A stretch of 64,000 nucleotides of DNA. It comes from Antrodiella citrinella. Its lineage: Eukaryota; Basidiomycota; Agaricomycetes; Polyporales; Steccherinaceae. The stretch lies in NCBI GenBank assembly GCA_004802725.1, contig SGPM01000008.1, forward strand, positions 124,001 through 188,000, written 5' to 3'. The notes below the pieces were generated by a model. The model had not been told where the DNA came from, did not search any database, and saw nothing but the letters and a program-made list of their open reading frames with translations. Position 1 is the stretch's first letter. The number at the start of each line of letters is the position of its first letter. Below are positions 22,606-33,999 of the stretch, one piece after another. The position numbers and the translations under genes were made by a program.

Positions 22606-23043
22606 TGTTGGTTACGGGTGCTGTGAGGCTAGTGCGAGTGCAAAAGGGTGGGTAAGGTTGGGTCGCGGGATGTAGTTGTAGACCAAGAGAGGTGCTTTTA
22701 TAGCAGAGGCCCGGGCCGAGTCTAACCCGCTGTTTGCACACGTTGGGACTCACAGGCACAAGGCAGCACGCTGCACCCTTGAACAAAAGAACCCATTGTT
22801 CGATTTTGGATCTCCGCTCATTTCCTAGACGCTCCTCACATTGTGGCGGTCTTGTTCTGTTCACAGGTCGAGTACGAACTCATCGCGCTGGATTTCGCAA
22901 GATTATATCTCAGGTTGCGCACTGTAGCATCTACTCAGCAATGCGACCCCCGATAAGCGGAACGAGAAACAGTGATTTCTCGGCAGAGTCGGCACTGCTG
23001 TGCCGGGTCATCGCCGCCTATCATCTAGGCGCTAAGTGACAGT

Positions 23044-23093
23044 CACAATGGACCGCATATTGTTCGAGCCGGACCAAGCACGCACCATATAAA
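23044..23093 (+). promoter_or_regulatory. Promoter of pheromone 9: HMG-type sites and TATA box
   Basis: CACAATGGAC (about 23044) and ATTGTTCGAG (about 23059) precede TATAAA at 23088-23093; the ATG is at 23204, 116 bp on. Confidence 0.5.
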
Positions 23094-23203
23094 AGGTAGA
23101 CGGCGGGTTGTACTCTTACCTCCTCTGCTCTGCATCGCATACTCCCTGTTGAACAGTCCCACACGCACTAAACACCTCACAACCACTACTCACCTTTGCT
23201 GCT

Positions 23204-23359
23204 ATGGACTCATTCGCCACTTTCTATATCGAGGACTCCTCGTACATCCAAACCGTCATGCTCTCCTCCCCCATGCAGAGCACAACGTCACCCTCATCTA
23301 TCCCTCAGGATGGAGATCATGAGAGCGACAAGACCGGGGTCTACTGCATTATCGCATAG
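23204..23359 (+). CDS. Pheromone precursor 9 (51 aa, CaaX = CIIA)
   Basis: 51-residue precursor MDSFATFYIE...KTGVYCIIA. Acidic DGDHESDK lies about ten residues before the prenylated Cys, the usual zone for proteolytic maturation. It is the last precursor of the cluster; beyond it the gene content changes to non-mating genes. Confidence 0.92.
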   Translation: MDSFATFYIEDSSYIQTVMLSSPMQSTTSPSSIPQDGDHESDKTGVYCIIA

Positions 23360-25170
23360 CCTTCCTGAACCCGAACCAAAGAATCAACTTGTATACCATC
23401 CACACGCACCTGGTACGTCCCACCTCTTCCTCTTCGTTCTGCTTGGGTTCTGAACTTCCCTCGCCTGCAGCGTTTCTCGAGAGCCGATCTCATTTATTTT
23501 TAACTTATCTCGTCTTCTGACGTTGATGATGTGATTTCTCGTCCTGCCGTCCAGGACTTCAGATGTTTTCGTTCGAGGGGGTTGAAAGAGGGCAGTCGTC
23601 GTCGTCCTCTCCACACATTCATTATTCCGCATCCATTATTCCGTCTCGCTGTCCCGTCTCTCCCGTCCCCCATCCTGCTCTTGTACTTCGTTGTCGCCTC
23701 GTACTCCGTCGTCTCCATTGTATCCTTGTTCTCGTCGTTACTCGTCTCATACATACGCTCGAAATCCAATGTGAAGCGGAACTCCCGCCTGTATTGCTAT
23801 TACCCGAAGTGTGCTCCCATGTGTGTTCACGGGAAGGCGTTGTTATTCCCCCAAAAGTCCTCCGGGCATACCGTACACCGATCCTCGAGGCAGGTACAGT
23901 GCGCTCGCAGCTCGAGTCCAAAATCCATTGTTCGCCAAAAATAGATCCGCCAAGTCTTCCAGGAATAGTTCAATCACAAGCTACAGCACCCATCAATGGG
24001 AGGTGATGGTATTTGCATCAGTGCCGCCAAGACCGATCGACGCCACATGAGTCTAGACAAGCGACCGGAAGTACAGGGTGGGTCCCTCGAGGGTCCCTAG
24101 ACTCTATCCGTCGCCTGTATTCCGGAAGACCGCTGTTCCACACCCACATGCTGAGGTTGACTGGGGCTCGGAGCGCAAGGGAGGGGAGCGCGAAGCATAT
24201 GGATTGACCACATGCACACCGACTTCCGAGAAGACAACCGACGTACAGACTTAGTCAGACCGGTTCTAATGCATGACATCCGCCGTCTCTGTTAGGACCC
24301 CGTCGTTGCACGCGAATATTCGATCAACTGAGGTGGGAACGAACAGTAACGTGGTTGTAACTCTAGAGCCTGGAAGCATGGATACGGGGAAAGCGATTGC
24401 GCCCGGAAGGCTAGGTGATGGAGGCTGAGGAACCCCCTTCTCCGAGTCATCGAACTCAGCTTGCGCCCGGTCCCACGTTCCGGTCCGTTGCACGTAAGAG
24501 AAACGTCTTGAAAATTGGGGTATCTTGGTCATTGTCGAGGCTAGCAGAAAGCACTTGATGATCACGAAGGTTGGCTGATGGTGCGGAAGCTGGTGGCTGG
24601 GCAAACATTCATCGAACTGGTCATGGACGCGTATTGTGGAACATAAAACCTTCCCATATGTCGTGTACTGAGTGTGCAGTAGAAGTGTCGACTAATTCAA
24701 GAGTTCTCGGAGGCCACACAACCTGCGGGTGAGCGAGTACGGGAGACCGGCCGTTCCGCAATCGCGTGCAGCCGCGACTGACAAATAGCGGATCGACGAA
24801 GGAGAGGTCACTGCCAAAGCGTTGTAGACATTGCGTAAGTAATAGAGACAGAGTGTGGCCGGTATCCGCCAGTGGGCGAGTGAGATGTGCAGGTGGCCAA
24901 GGTGGTGGTCGTGAGCGTTGATGCTTGAGTGACGAAGCGTTGTGACAGGACGTGTTTAAATGACCACGCGCTGTGACAGGACGCGTGTGTGATGGCCAGC
25001 CGCTCTGACTCATACGTTCATTGTCAGCACTTAGCCCACTATGCAACGACATGCACACTGCAGAGCTCGCCAAAATAGATACAACGCTACAGCGAACGAA
25101 CACGAAATACAGAGAGAACCCTGTAATGTTCAGAATCTATTACAAGAAGAATCCTGTGCCACTCGAAATT
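23360..25170. other. Boundary region of the pheromone cluster, no gene supported
   Basis: Another CCATTGTTCG-like site occurs near 23924 with no mating gene beside it. A minus-strand frame 24604-24266 encodes a hydrophilic stretch (DDSEKGVPQPPSPSLP) that faintly recalls receptor tails, but no receptor core is present. I see no intact gene. Confidence 0.35.
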
Positions 25171-27111
25171 TCACAACACTCCAAGGTGTTCACAGTGTGA
25201 CTCCTAGCAGCTATAGTTCAGGTGAACATGAGATATCTGAGAGCAGTGGCAGAATGACTTACCTCTGCAGCGATTTTGGTTACGCTTTTGATCTTCTTGC
25301 ATTCCGCTTTGACATTAGAACCTTTCGGACTGTCCAGCGTTCCTTCGTGGTGGAAGCGATAGAGATAGCTGGACGACAACGCCCTTCAACACGAGATCAA
25401 AAAATACAGATGCAGAGATGCGCACCGTAAACATGCTTCCTCTTTGAAATCTGTGTAGAGTTTGCGATTGTACTTGCGCTGGGCGACACGACTGTCAAAT
25501 CGTGTAGTAAGGTATGTATGAGAACATCGTACCTCCTCTCGCCTCGCCTCCTCTTCGTATTTGTGGTTCTGATGGATCAGAAAATGGTCGGATAGCACGT
25601 AGAACGAGACGCCGCTGAGGTACATCTCAAACAGGCAAGCAGCCTTGTTGGCACCGTAGCCTGTGAAGCGTTCGTCGCACCTATTCAACAACAGCTATCA
25701 GCTGAACAGATAGAAACGCTTAAAGAAGTCATACCATGTCACCCATTTGCTTGTAATGACATACGGCTCGTAAGAACTCTGATATGTTTCGACCTTGTAG
25801 ATCTTGTCTGCACCTGGCGGGATCGAATAGTACTTGGGATAGTTGGTGCTGTTGTGACCAGGAGCCCACGACGCGTGGAAGGATGTAATGATGGGCGGTT
25901 TAGTATTGACAAGACGTAGCAGACTCTGCCGCAGGGAAGAAATCAGATTGACCGATGTACGAGTAGGCAGATTTTGCGTACCTCCTTGTCTTGAGGGAAA
26001 GTCCGCTGGTCTTCGCCGTCTTCCTGACTGATATACTCGAATACCGGAAGGACGAGGGCTGCAGATCCTTCACGAAGGGAGTTGGCGACTTCCGATGTAC
26101 GACCTTCTTTGTCCGCAGAGATTCCCCCAGAGCGTCTTGCAATTCCAACGTCGTTTGCATGAGCATCTTTCATCGCTCGTCGGACAGCGCCTCTCCAGTC
26201 GGTACACACAGCAAAGTCGACATCCAGCATCATGACAAACTCCGTCCTAGAAAAAAGACGAGCAACGTTGCGCCAGACGTTGAACTGCCGTCCGCCTTCT
26301 CCGTCGCCCTTGTCCTTGCTATGGGATGCTGAACGGTCGTTATGAGCTTTGCCAGAGAACGGAGAGAGCGCAAGATGAACGTCCACGTAATTCCCAAAGT
26401 GGGGCGTAGAGTGGTACAGATCATGCAGGTCGTGGAGAACAGTCAGAGAAGGAGAGTCCGGAGGGAGATCAGCCAGCGTTGTCGCAGAGGGGAAGGGAAT
26501 ATGTATCGTTACCGAGATCGGTCCTATGAACTACGTTAACGTGGATGAATAACAGCGCATATAGTCATCTACCCACCTCGGTATCGTTCCACCAATTGTT
26601 TCAGCACTTTGAATCGATTGCTTGTCACGAGCGTAGTAATTGTGACGTCGTCGTCGTCGAATTTGCCCGTTGCTCGGTAAAAATACGGGATGATCCTGGT
26701 CGGATGCAGAGACTGAGAGAAAGCCTTGGAAAGAAGAGTATCTTGCGAGAGAGAGACAGTAGAGTTCATATCAGAGTCACCGAGGAGTTTTTGTCGCAGT
26801 CCAGCAGGGTCATAGTCGATAGTTCCAACGACAGGTGCAAACGCGGGATCAGAGCGGTAGACTCCGTTCGACAACAGAGCATACGCGTTTGGATCCAGAT
26901 GCGCAAAGATATCTGCTTGCGTGGCAAGTCTTCCGGTTCCATGTGCTTGAGGTCCAGAATGACTACCGAATCCTTGAGTCCAGATAAGCGTTGGAAGAGA
27001 TGTAATCCAGAATGCAAGCAATTGGCAAACGCATTTTGTGGTGTACAAAACAGCCACGCATACAAATGCTGCTATGCCAAGCTGCAATATTCGGACTGCA
27101 GAATGCATCAT
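25171..27111 (-). CDS. LARGE/GT49-like glycosyltransferase, type II membrane protein
   Basis: First exon 27111-26577 carries an N-terminal hydrophobic anchor (ILQLGIAAFVCVAVLY) and then a lumenal domain. Later exons contain the DxD-type motif FVMMLDVDFAV, which binds the metal-nucleotide sugar, and near the C-terminus WCDERFTGYGANKAAC followed by FYVLSDHFLIHQNH; both match glycosyltransferases related to the LARGE/GT49 group common in agaricomycetes. At least six introns of about 50-95 nt; the stop I favour is at 25171. It probably acts in the Golgi on an unknown acceptor. Exons near the 3' end are less certain. Confidence 0.75.
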
Positions 27112-27189
27112 GGTCCAGGGAAGAAAGTATTATCGCTGCTGGGAGTGATAACGACAGACGACTCAGAACTTACAGAGTGTTCTATCGCA

Positions 27190-28830
27190 CGACAAATGCA
27201 AGTTCAAGTTGTAGCGTCCAAACCCGGCGTTTGCCGAACAAGAGAACTGAATTTTAAAATTAGTATTACCGGCCGCGTTTACTACCGACGACCTCGCTCG
27301 CACTTCCACCAACTCCCAGTCTCTCTTCCTCCAGAGTTCGACTACTTGGTTATCAGCATGCTTTTCAGCGAACTTGAGACGTTGAGAGCATGCGCACTGG
27401 TGTCGAGGGAATGGCTCTGGGGCTATCTCTTCCATGACATCACGATCTCCTACTCTCGTCAATGCGACCGCTTCATAGCATTGGTCTCCCGTTCCGCTGT
27501 CGTCTGCTCCTGGGTCCGGAGATTGCAAGTGTCGCCGTGGGACCTCGTCGCAGACTGGGTCGAGATCTTCCTCGCGTCTTCCCACCTGCCCAACTTCACC
27601 CGTTTGCAGACGTTGGACTTGGCCGACATGTCGTTTGACTGGCATACCGTGTCGTTCCAGATGCTGGCCCAGCTCACCTTGATCAAGCGTCTCACGTTTT
27701 TGCGGTGCGGATTCACCAAGTCGGAGCTGCTGGGCATCGTTTGTGCCTTCCCCGCGCTGACCGATCTGACCGTAGTGAAATTCACTGACCTTTCCGAGGA
27801 TGGATGAGACTGGGTTGCAGCTCATCCACGCACCGTCACTCAGCCGTCTCCATTTCAGCGGGTTTTCGAGTGTACCGGAAAGCTTCGTTCAGTATCTTTG
27901 GGACAAAGGTCATCTCGAGTCTCTGAGATCCTTGGAGGTGGACGTTGCTGAGCAGACAGTGACCTCGTGGAAAAAGTCGGGAGACTAATTCGAGATGTGG
28001 GTCTGCAGTTGGAGGAGCTTCGAATTGTGACATTTCATCACAACGAACCGTTCCGTGAGTGTTTTCTCATGGCATAGCAGCTCGTCTCTCATCTTTGAGC
28101 ACGCAGCTTTCACAGAATCGACGTTTCCCACAACGGAAGATTACTTTACGATGGCCTTTGGATCCAAGCGTGCCAGTCGTTCTGTCCCGTGTCGTCTCCC
28201 CGCATCTCCATACCGTCCAATTCGACTCCGTGCTCGACTTTCATACGTTATCCCGGCTGATAGCCCCCGAGATTGTGCCTGCCTTAGAACACGCTTTGCT
28301 CGCCACAAACTTATCGGGCCTAACGGCAGTGTATTTCAACATCACCTTTGCAGATAACCTGGCATGCTTCGCCGCGTTCTCCGAGCTGCATTAGAGGAGA
28401 CTCTTGCGAGTTACGACTAGGCTGGGCAGTCTGACGACCGGTTGATCCTCGGTAGCTACAAACTACCGTTCTTTGGCATTTGCTTTTGAGCTTGTCAGGT
28501 ATAGCTGCCAGTGGTCACTTGCGCACGAGCCTTTCCCTAGGTTGGAGGAAGATGGAGGTCGGAGCAGTCTGAGGGATCAGTTCCGCTTGAAATGTGTGTG
28601 TGCCTACCAACTCTTTGCGATTCACGTTGATAATTACGGACATACATTTACTACTACAGTCTCGCCGGTACACTTGTCCAATTCCGTGCGCCACTTATCA
28701 CAGTTTGCTCAAATTCGAGACATGTTTAGTGTGCTTTCGACTCTGCCACTCCGCATTCAAGATTTCACCACAAGCTTGGAGACCCTACGCCTGTCAATGA
28801 ACCCCGGTGCGCCAGACAATGGAATTTGAG
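27190..28830 (+). pseudogene. F-box/LRR-like gene, broken by frameshifts
   Basis: The segment at 27300-27805 reads as a typical fungal F-box-like protein (LPVSLPPEFDYLVISML, then LRACALVSREW, then leucine-patterned repeats). The frame ends at 27805, but homologous-looking sequence continues at once in another frame (from 27800: IHAPSLSRLHFSG), then shifts again near 27965 (VGRLIRDVGLQLEELRIV), and later parts (28059-28394, 28473-28829) need further shifts. No intron borders explain all the changes. I read this as a decayed gene. The true start is unclear; 27190 is approximate. Confidence 0.55.
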
Positions 28831-28894
28831 GTGGAATTAAGGTCTGGTCTTGGAATACGCTAGATCACTGTCAGGTTGAAAGCTGAGTGGGGAA

Positions 28895-29336
28895 TTATTC
28901 ACATGGAACATACGTCAGGTTCAGCTTTGTTTGTTTTCCATGAACACTAAAGTTTACGTCGACCATTCCAGCCTGCATAGTGTCATCTTCGGAACACATA
29001 CTCCAATGAGACTGTAGGACTCACCAGCTTGGGTGCGTCAGAGTCGTGCGTGGTGGCTGAGACCGATCCGAAAGTCACATCGGAGTCAGTGGTCTGCAGA
29101 GACACCTTCTTCACCTCATCCCTATACTGCTTGACTGATATCTCCTTGCCGTTCTCCGTAATGGTAAAATCGTCTTTGGCGATGAAGCTGTCGAACGCAG
29201 CGTCGAGGTTCTCCTCGGTCCCGGCGGCATATAGACTCGTGACGCGCTTCTTGACCCAATCTTCGAGTGGTTCAATGAGACGGTCGTGATCTACGCCTGG
29301 ATGTTGAGACGGGATGAAGGGCTTGAGCGAGGCCAT
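28895..29336 (-). CDS. Small NTF2/SnoaL-fold-like protein (129 aa)
   Basis: Exons 29336-29025 and 28972-28895 give 129 aa. Sequence from MASLKPFIPS through LEDWVKKRVTSLYAAG, DSFIAKDDFTITENGKEI, and a final strand GMVDVNFSVHGKQTKLNL shows the alternating pattern of an alpha+beta barrel of the NTF2-like superfamily. These small proteins are frequent in fungi and their ligands are mostly unknown. The second exon was chosen because it supplies the expected last beta strand. Confidence 0.6.
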
Positions 29337-30098
29337 GATGCTTTTTGGTTCGAGGCAAACCTCCTCTCCACTTCTCTTATATGTGCCTTTCCGGGTTTTG
29401 ACGGAGCCACTGATGGACACGACGTATCACCGGTATGATGCCCCGGCGGTCTCGACGAGCCAAGGTGCTCGTAAAGGAGTATGGAGTACTGAACTGAAGG
29501 TGTTATCGTTGCGATCAGTGTGTTACTCTGGAGAACTAGAACGGATCTACAGTCGCTCCTTTTTGTCAGCTGTCGATTTATAGACACAGGTCTTCAATAC
29601 TTGATTCACACCTTTGTATCTACGCTCTACAATCTTCGTAGTGTGGTACATATATGCTTCATTTCTTCTCCGTTGCAATTTGCAAGTGTGCTCGTATGAG
29701 TACTAAATATTAAATTTTAAGGCCGCAGAATTTAAAGATCGTGTTAGCGCCTTGATATTGACCGTGAAGCGCCCAAAACCCGCGACCACACTGCCGACGT
29801 CTCTCTCTCATCTAACTCTCATGATCACTGCTAAGCTGGAAACAGTACCTTCCAAGTCAATACCAGTTTGAGGAGCTTTGTTCAGGACGATGCACCGAAT
29901 GCCCTGTATATGTCAGTGTGTTCGACGCGTGCAGACAACAGGAAGCCGCATGTATGCTTTACGATACCGTCTGGCACTACCGTAAGTCGCTCGCTGTGTC
30001 ACTGTCAGCAATGAACTCAACGCGCTGTATTTTAGGATATATAGTGCTCGTTGAAGCAGCTACTGGCCAAATACAGTTGTTGCTGACACCAGGAACGC
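29337..30098. other. Intergenic
   Basis: AT-rich near 29700; no gene seen. Confidence 0.3.
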
Positions 30099-30099
30099 A

Positions 30100-32260
30100 C
30101 TTATTTCGATCGTGACTGCATTTTGCAGAATTCCAAGACCCTTCTGCGCGGTGCGGAAAGCCATGTCGCGCTGCTGACCTCTTCCTCGTTAGCCTTACTA
30201 GGCTGACAGGACTCTAGAAAGGCGGGGGATGCAGAAGTCTTTCCTTCAGTCGTCTTTTCGCTCCGAACTAGCACTCTCGCCGCACTTCGCATCGCATCGC
30301 CCAACCTCTCCTCAAGATGGCCTTTTCTTTCAAACTCCGTATCTTCAAACCTAAACCCAGTAACATCATACACATCGAAGTAAGTGTACCCTTGAGCTTC
30401 TATGAAACAGCAGGCTGACTGTCAGTCCGAGCAGCCGACCAGAAGACCCAAGTCCCTACCAGCATCTTTCTCTCCTCCTGCTCTACTCTCCCTTATCAAG
30501 CCCGTACGTGCGAATACTACTGTGTGCTGCTTCCATGCTCACTTTTCTTCTAGTCGCGTACCGAAATCCTGCATACTGAGAAGGAGCTCTTCGATGTGAT
30601 GGACGAGGCGTTTCACGATCCGGGATTTCTCAACATCCGTCCTCCTGTGGGTCACGGTGCGTTGGTAGACTGGATGGATCAGACTGTGAGTTTCACTCTT
30701 AGTGGACGTTTTCTTTGTCTCACTCGGTGATGTCAGCTGCGCTCTGGAACCATCACTATCAAGGACCTGTCCACCATCCTTGGTATCGAGCACGGTAACT
30801 GTGCGGAAGTCAGCAAGGCCGTTACTTCCAGCCGGACAGTCGCCAGTCAGTCCCCCGAGCGCATTCCATTACCTCCGCCCGAGCCTACTATCCGAGTTTC
30901 CGTATCCTTCGGAAAGGACGAGCTCGTAAATGAAAGATACGATATCCTCGTCTCCATTGACTTGAGCAACAGCACTCCCGTGCAGTCAAGCATGCTTCTC
31001 GACCATGCAGAAGGTCCCACCACTCGACTCTCGCCACTCCCACCTTACGTTCCCGAGGATACACCCGACATGTCCAGGACTTTGGTTAACATCGTCGTGT
31101 CTAACACTGGCAGCACCCGGATTCCGACCTACTTGCCCTCTACTGGAGATTACTTCTATGACATTCGCGATTCCTGCGAAGTAACGCCAGACCCTATCAG
31201 CGACACCCTCGAGTCGTGTGCAGAGTACCTCCTCCCCGTCCTCTCGCCCGGTGCCGAGGCCGTTGCCCTTCTACGCGGTGGAGATGAAGTCTTCACTGCC
31301 CGTGCTGACGCCGCGGATGTTGTCTGCCACCATGAGCAACAATTGGCTCCTGCAGCACCCGCTCCTCCTGCGATCATCTCCATGCGGGATTTTACGGCGG
31401 TCAAGAAGCTCGGGTCAGGTGCCTTTGGTGTTGTACACATGGTGCAATACAAAGAGACCGGGGCGTTGTGCGCTATCAAAGTCATGTGTAAGCCTCGCTG
31501 GGAGGCCGGTGTGACCGCACTGGAGCAACGGGAAGCCGAGCTGCATTTCATGAAAGCGGCCGTGGACGAACAACTCACCTTCCGCCGCTGTGAGGGTGCT
31601 CAAGGTGTTGTGCAGTTAATCGGATCGTTTTATGACACCGAGAACTTCTACTTCTTGATGGTGAGTTGCGATTTGTGTATCAGTGCCACGTCTTCGCTGA
31701 CAATGATATTTATAGCCGCTCTATGCAGGAGGAGAGTTGCACACTGAGTTGATCCGATATGGCCGTTTTTCTGAAGTCAGGACTCGTGTGTATGCCGCAG
31801 AACTTGTATGTATATCATCTGATCAGCTATCGAATTGCACTGACATCCTGCTTAGGTTCAAGGTCTCGTGGCCCTTCACGAGCGAGGGATCATTCATCGC
31901 GACCTCAAACCTGAGAACATCCTTATCGACGATAAGGGCCATCTGATCATTGCCGACCTTGGCCTCGCGCGAGCCTTCAAGACCTATCCCTGCGACACAG
32001 AGAAAGCCGCCTACGAACTCCTTACGATGAGTGCAGGTTACGGCGACGTCAACGAGGTCACCAACTCATATTGCGGTACGCGGAAGTACATGGCACCGGA
32101 GATATACAGCACCTCCCTCTACTCCTATGCTGTCGATGTGTGGGCATTGGGCACGATTGTCTACGAAATGCTTTTCGGACATGTAAGTCTCCCCATCGTG
32201 GTTTCAATGTCTAAGATAACTGATGTTCTATAGCTTCCTTGGAACTCGGTCGATTACGAT
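30100..32260 (+). repeat. Right arm of the inverted segmental duplication
   Basis: Partner of 1-2200 in opposite orientation, covering about 215 bp of upstream DNA and the kinase gene through its seventh exon, which is as far as the left arm is visible. The two arms bracket the whole pheromone/receptor cluster. Confidence 0.8.
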
Positions 32261-33585
32261 GACCTCGAGGACGCGATCACGCAAGGTGGCGTGGATTTCG
32301 ACGCAGCGGAGGTCGTCGCTTTCGGTATCACGGAAGATGCGTTTTTGTTCTTGAAGCAAGTGAGTAATGAGGTCTTCCTCTGGTCGTGATGCAGTCGCTG
32401 AATTTGCGCTTGTTCAGACGATGGCGATGGCTCCTGAGTATAGGTCATCGTCCTCCAGCCTGAAGCATCATCCATTCTTCAAGAGAATGTGGGTATATCT
32501 GTTCCATATTGTGTTCCGAACATTGTCTGAGACGCGTTCTTTACAGCGATTGGGAGAATTTGAGAACATCGCAGCTGCCTGCGAGCTGGGTGCCGCAGTC
32601 GGACCTCACCTTCGACGAGACCCCACCCAGTCTTGCACAGGGGAAAGAGATCGGTCCACATAACGACTTTTTCCCCTGGTTCAACTACAAGTCCCCTCAA
32701 CTGTCACATCTGACATCCACGGTGCCCGTTGCAGCTCCAGATCCTGAGCTGTCTACCACCATACCGGAGACTTGTACCACAGCGCTGTCTCAAACCGCGA
32801 CGGAAGATGACATCGGGTCGCTCACCTCGATCCCGTTGTCTGGACCTCACACAGGTTTTCCTTCCACGATCATCGCCTCTCCCTCCTCAGAGCTTTCTCT
32901 TCCATGGATTGCTCCTGTTTCTGTTCATGAAACTGGAGCCCAAGGATCTCTGATGGGGGCTGAGTACGCAGACGATCATGTCGTGCCAATATCCCCAGAG
33001 CTTATGGCTTACCCTTCATACGAGATGTCACTCGACTTCGCTTTGCTCGCTTCCAGTCATTCCTGCACCTCCGTTCCCGAGGTCACATCACTGTCCCCTG
33101 CTTCCTCATGGGACGACGGCATGTCTTGGGCTTCATGTGCAGACAGGACGCCCTTCACCGGTGCTGTACAACCAAACACTCAAGTTGTTTGGATCGACGC
33201 ACCTGTTGAGGTTCCTGCCGAAGTCTTCGCTTCGACTTCTATTCAGGATACGTCCCTTGCGCTGCCGAAATCCGCATCTGCACATACCTTTGTCGAGGTC
33301 CTTCATCTCAGTCACTTACTATCTGGCGTCACTTTGTCGAGTGGTTTCTCTTCAGCCACCTCTCTTAGCGACTTTTCCTCAATAATGTCGATTGATCTGC
33401 AAGAGACATCTTCGGTTTTGTCAACACCCCTGACCTCGGTCATCTTCCCTGTCGCTCTCCCAGCTACGCAAGCACTATGCACCGAAGCGTTCCGCTTTGA
33501 AACTGCCTTTTCCTTCAAGCAGCTCTTCTCCCAACTGAAGGATACCATCGGCGCCGTCTGGAAACGATTCATCTCTCGCTCATGA
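30317..33585 (+). CDS. Ser/Thr protein kinase, copy 2 (complete)
   Basis: Nine exons: 30317-30379, 30426-30503, 30554-30685, 30737-31660, 31716-31805, 31856-32182, 32234-32359, 32418-32488 and 32547-33585, in frame throughout, 949 aa. Residues 1-90 contain the conserved block [12 protein letters not shown]; the kinase domain follows at about residues 240-570, with [30 protein letters not shown] (instead of DFG) and GTRKYMAPE, so it should be active. The C-terminal third is a long Ser/Thr/Pro-rich region without a domain. The nearest relative in the window is the truncated copy at 1-1977. Substrate and pathway unknown; it resembles AGC-type kinases most. Confidence 0.9.
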
Positions 33586-33855
33586 CTCCGCTCGCCTGCT
33601 CTCGTCCTCGCCGTCATTTCATACTTCTTGCTTCAAATATTAAACAGCCTAATATCTCTAGTCTATCTCGTTTCTTCCTGTCTTGGTCATCTTGCGTACC
33701 CTTGCTCCGCCGCTCGACTGTCAATCTCGCCAAACGCCTATGCTTGTCAATCCAAGACCCCCTCCCTACTTCGCATCGGGAGATACATGGGGCTCTGGAA
33801 CGCTTCGCGCCGGCTACACTATATCGATACGACAAACTCTTGTCCTGGTCGTGTA

Positions 33856-33999
33856 CTATATCCCATCGTATCTTCGTAACCACCAGAAGTTCGGATCCCC
33901 AGCCAAAATTCAAGCGCTGATCGAGAATCCTGGCTCCTCATTGGCTTAGGAGCCCATTTTACCAACTTGTGGTGGTTCCGAAGATACCGTGAGATATAG
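33856..33999. repeat. Imperfect 35-bp inverted repeat (fold-back)
   Basis: Arms 33856-33890 and 33965-33999 are imperfect reverse complements sharing CTTCG(T/G)(A/A)ACCAC and TATATC(C/T)C cores, with a spacer of about 74 bp. It could be a short MITE relic or a hairpin in the kinase 3' region. Confidence 0.5.

Noticed and set aside
26545..27807. 420-codon plus-strand frame as one gene
   Set aside because: Its first half is antisense to the first exon of the glycosyltransferase; only the part after about 27200 has F-box-like sequence.
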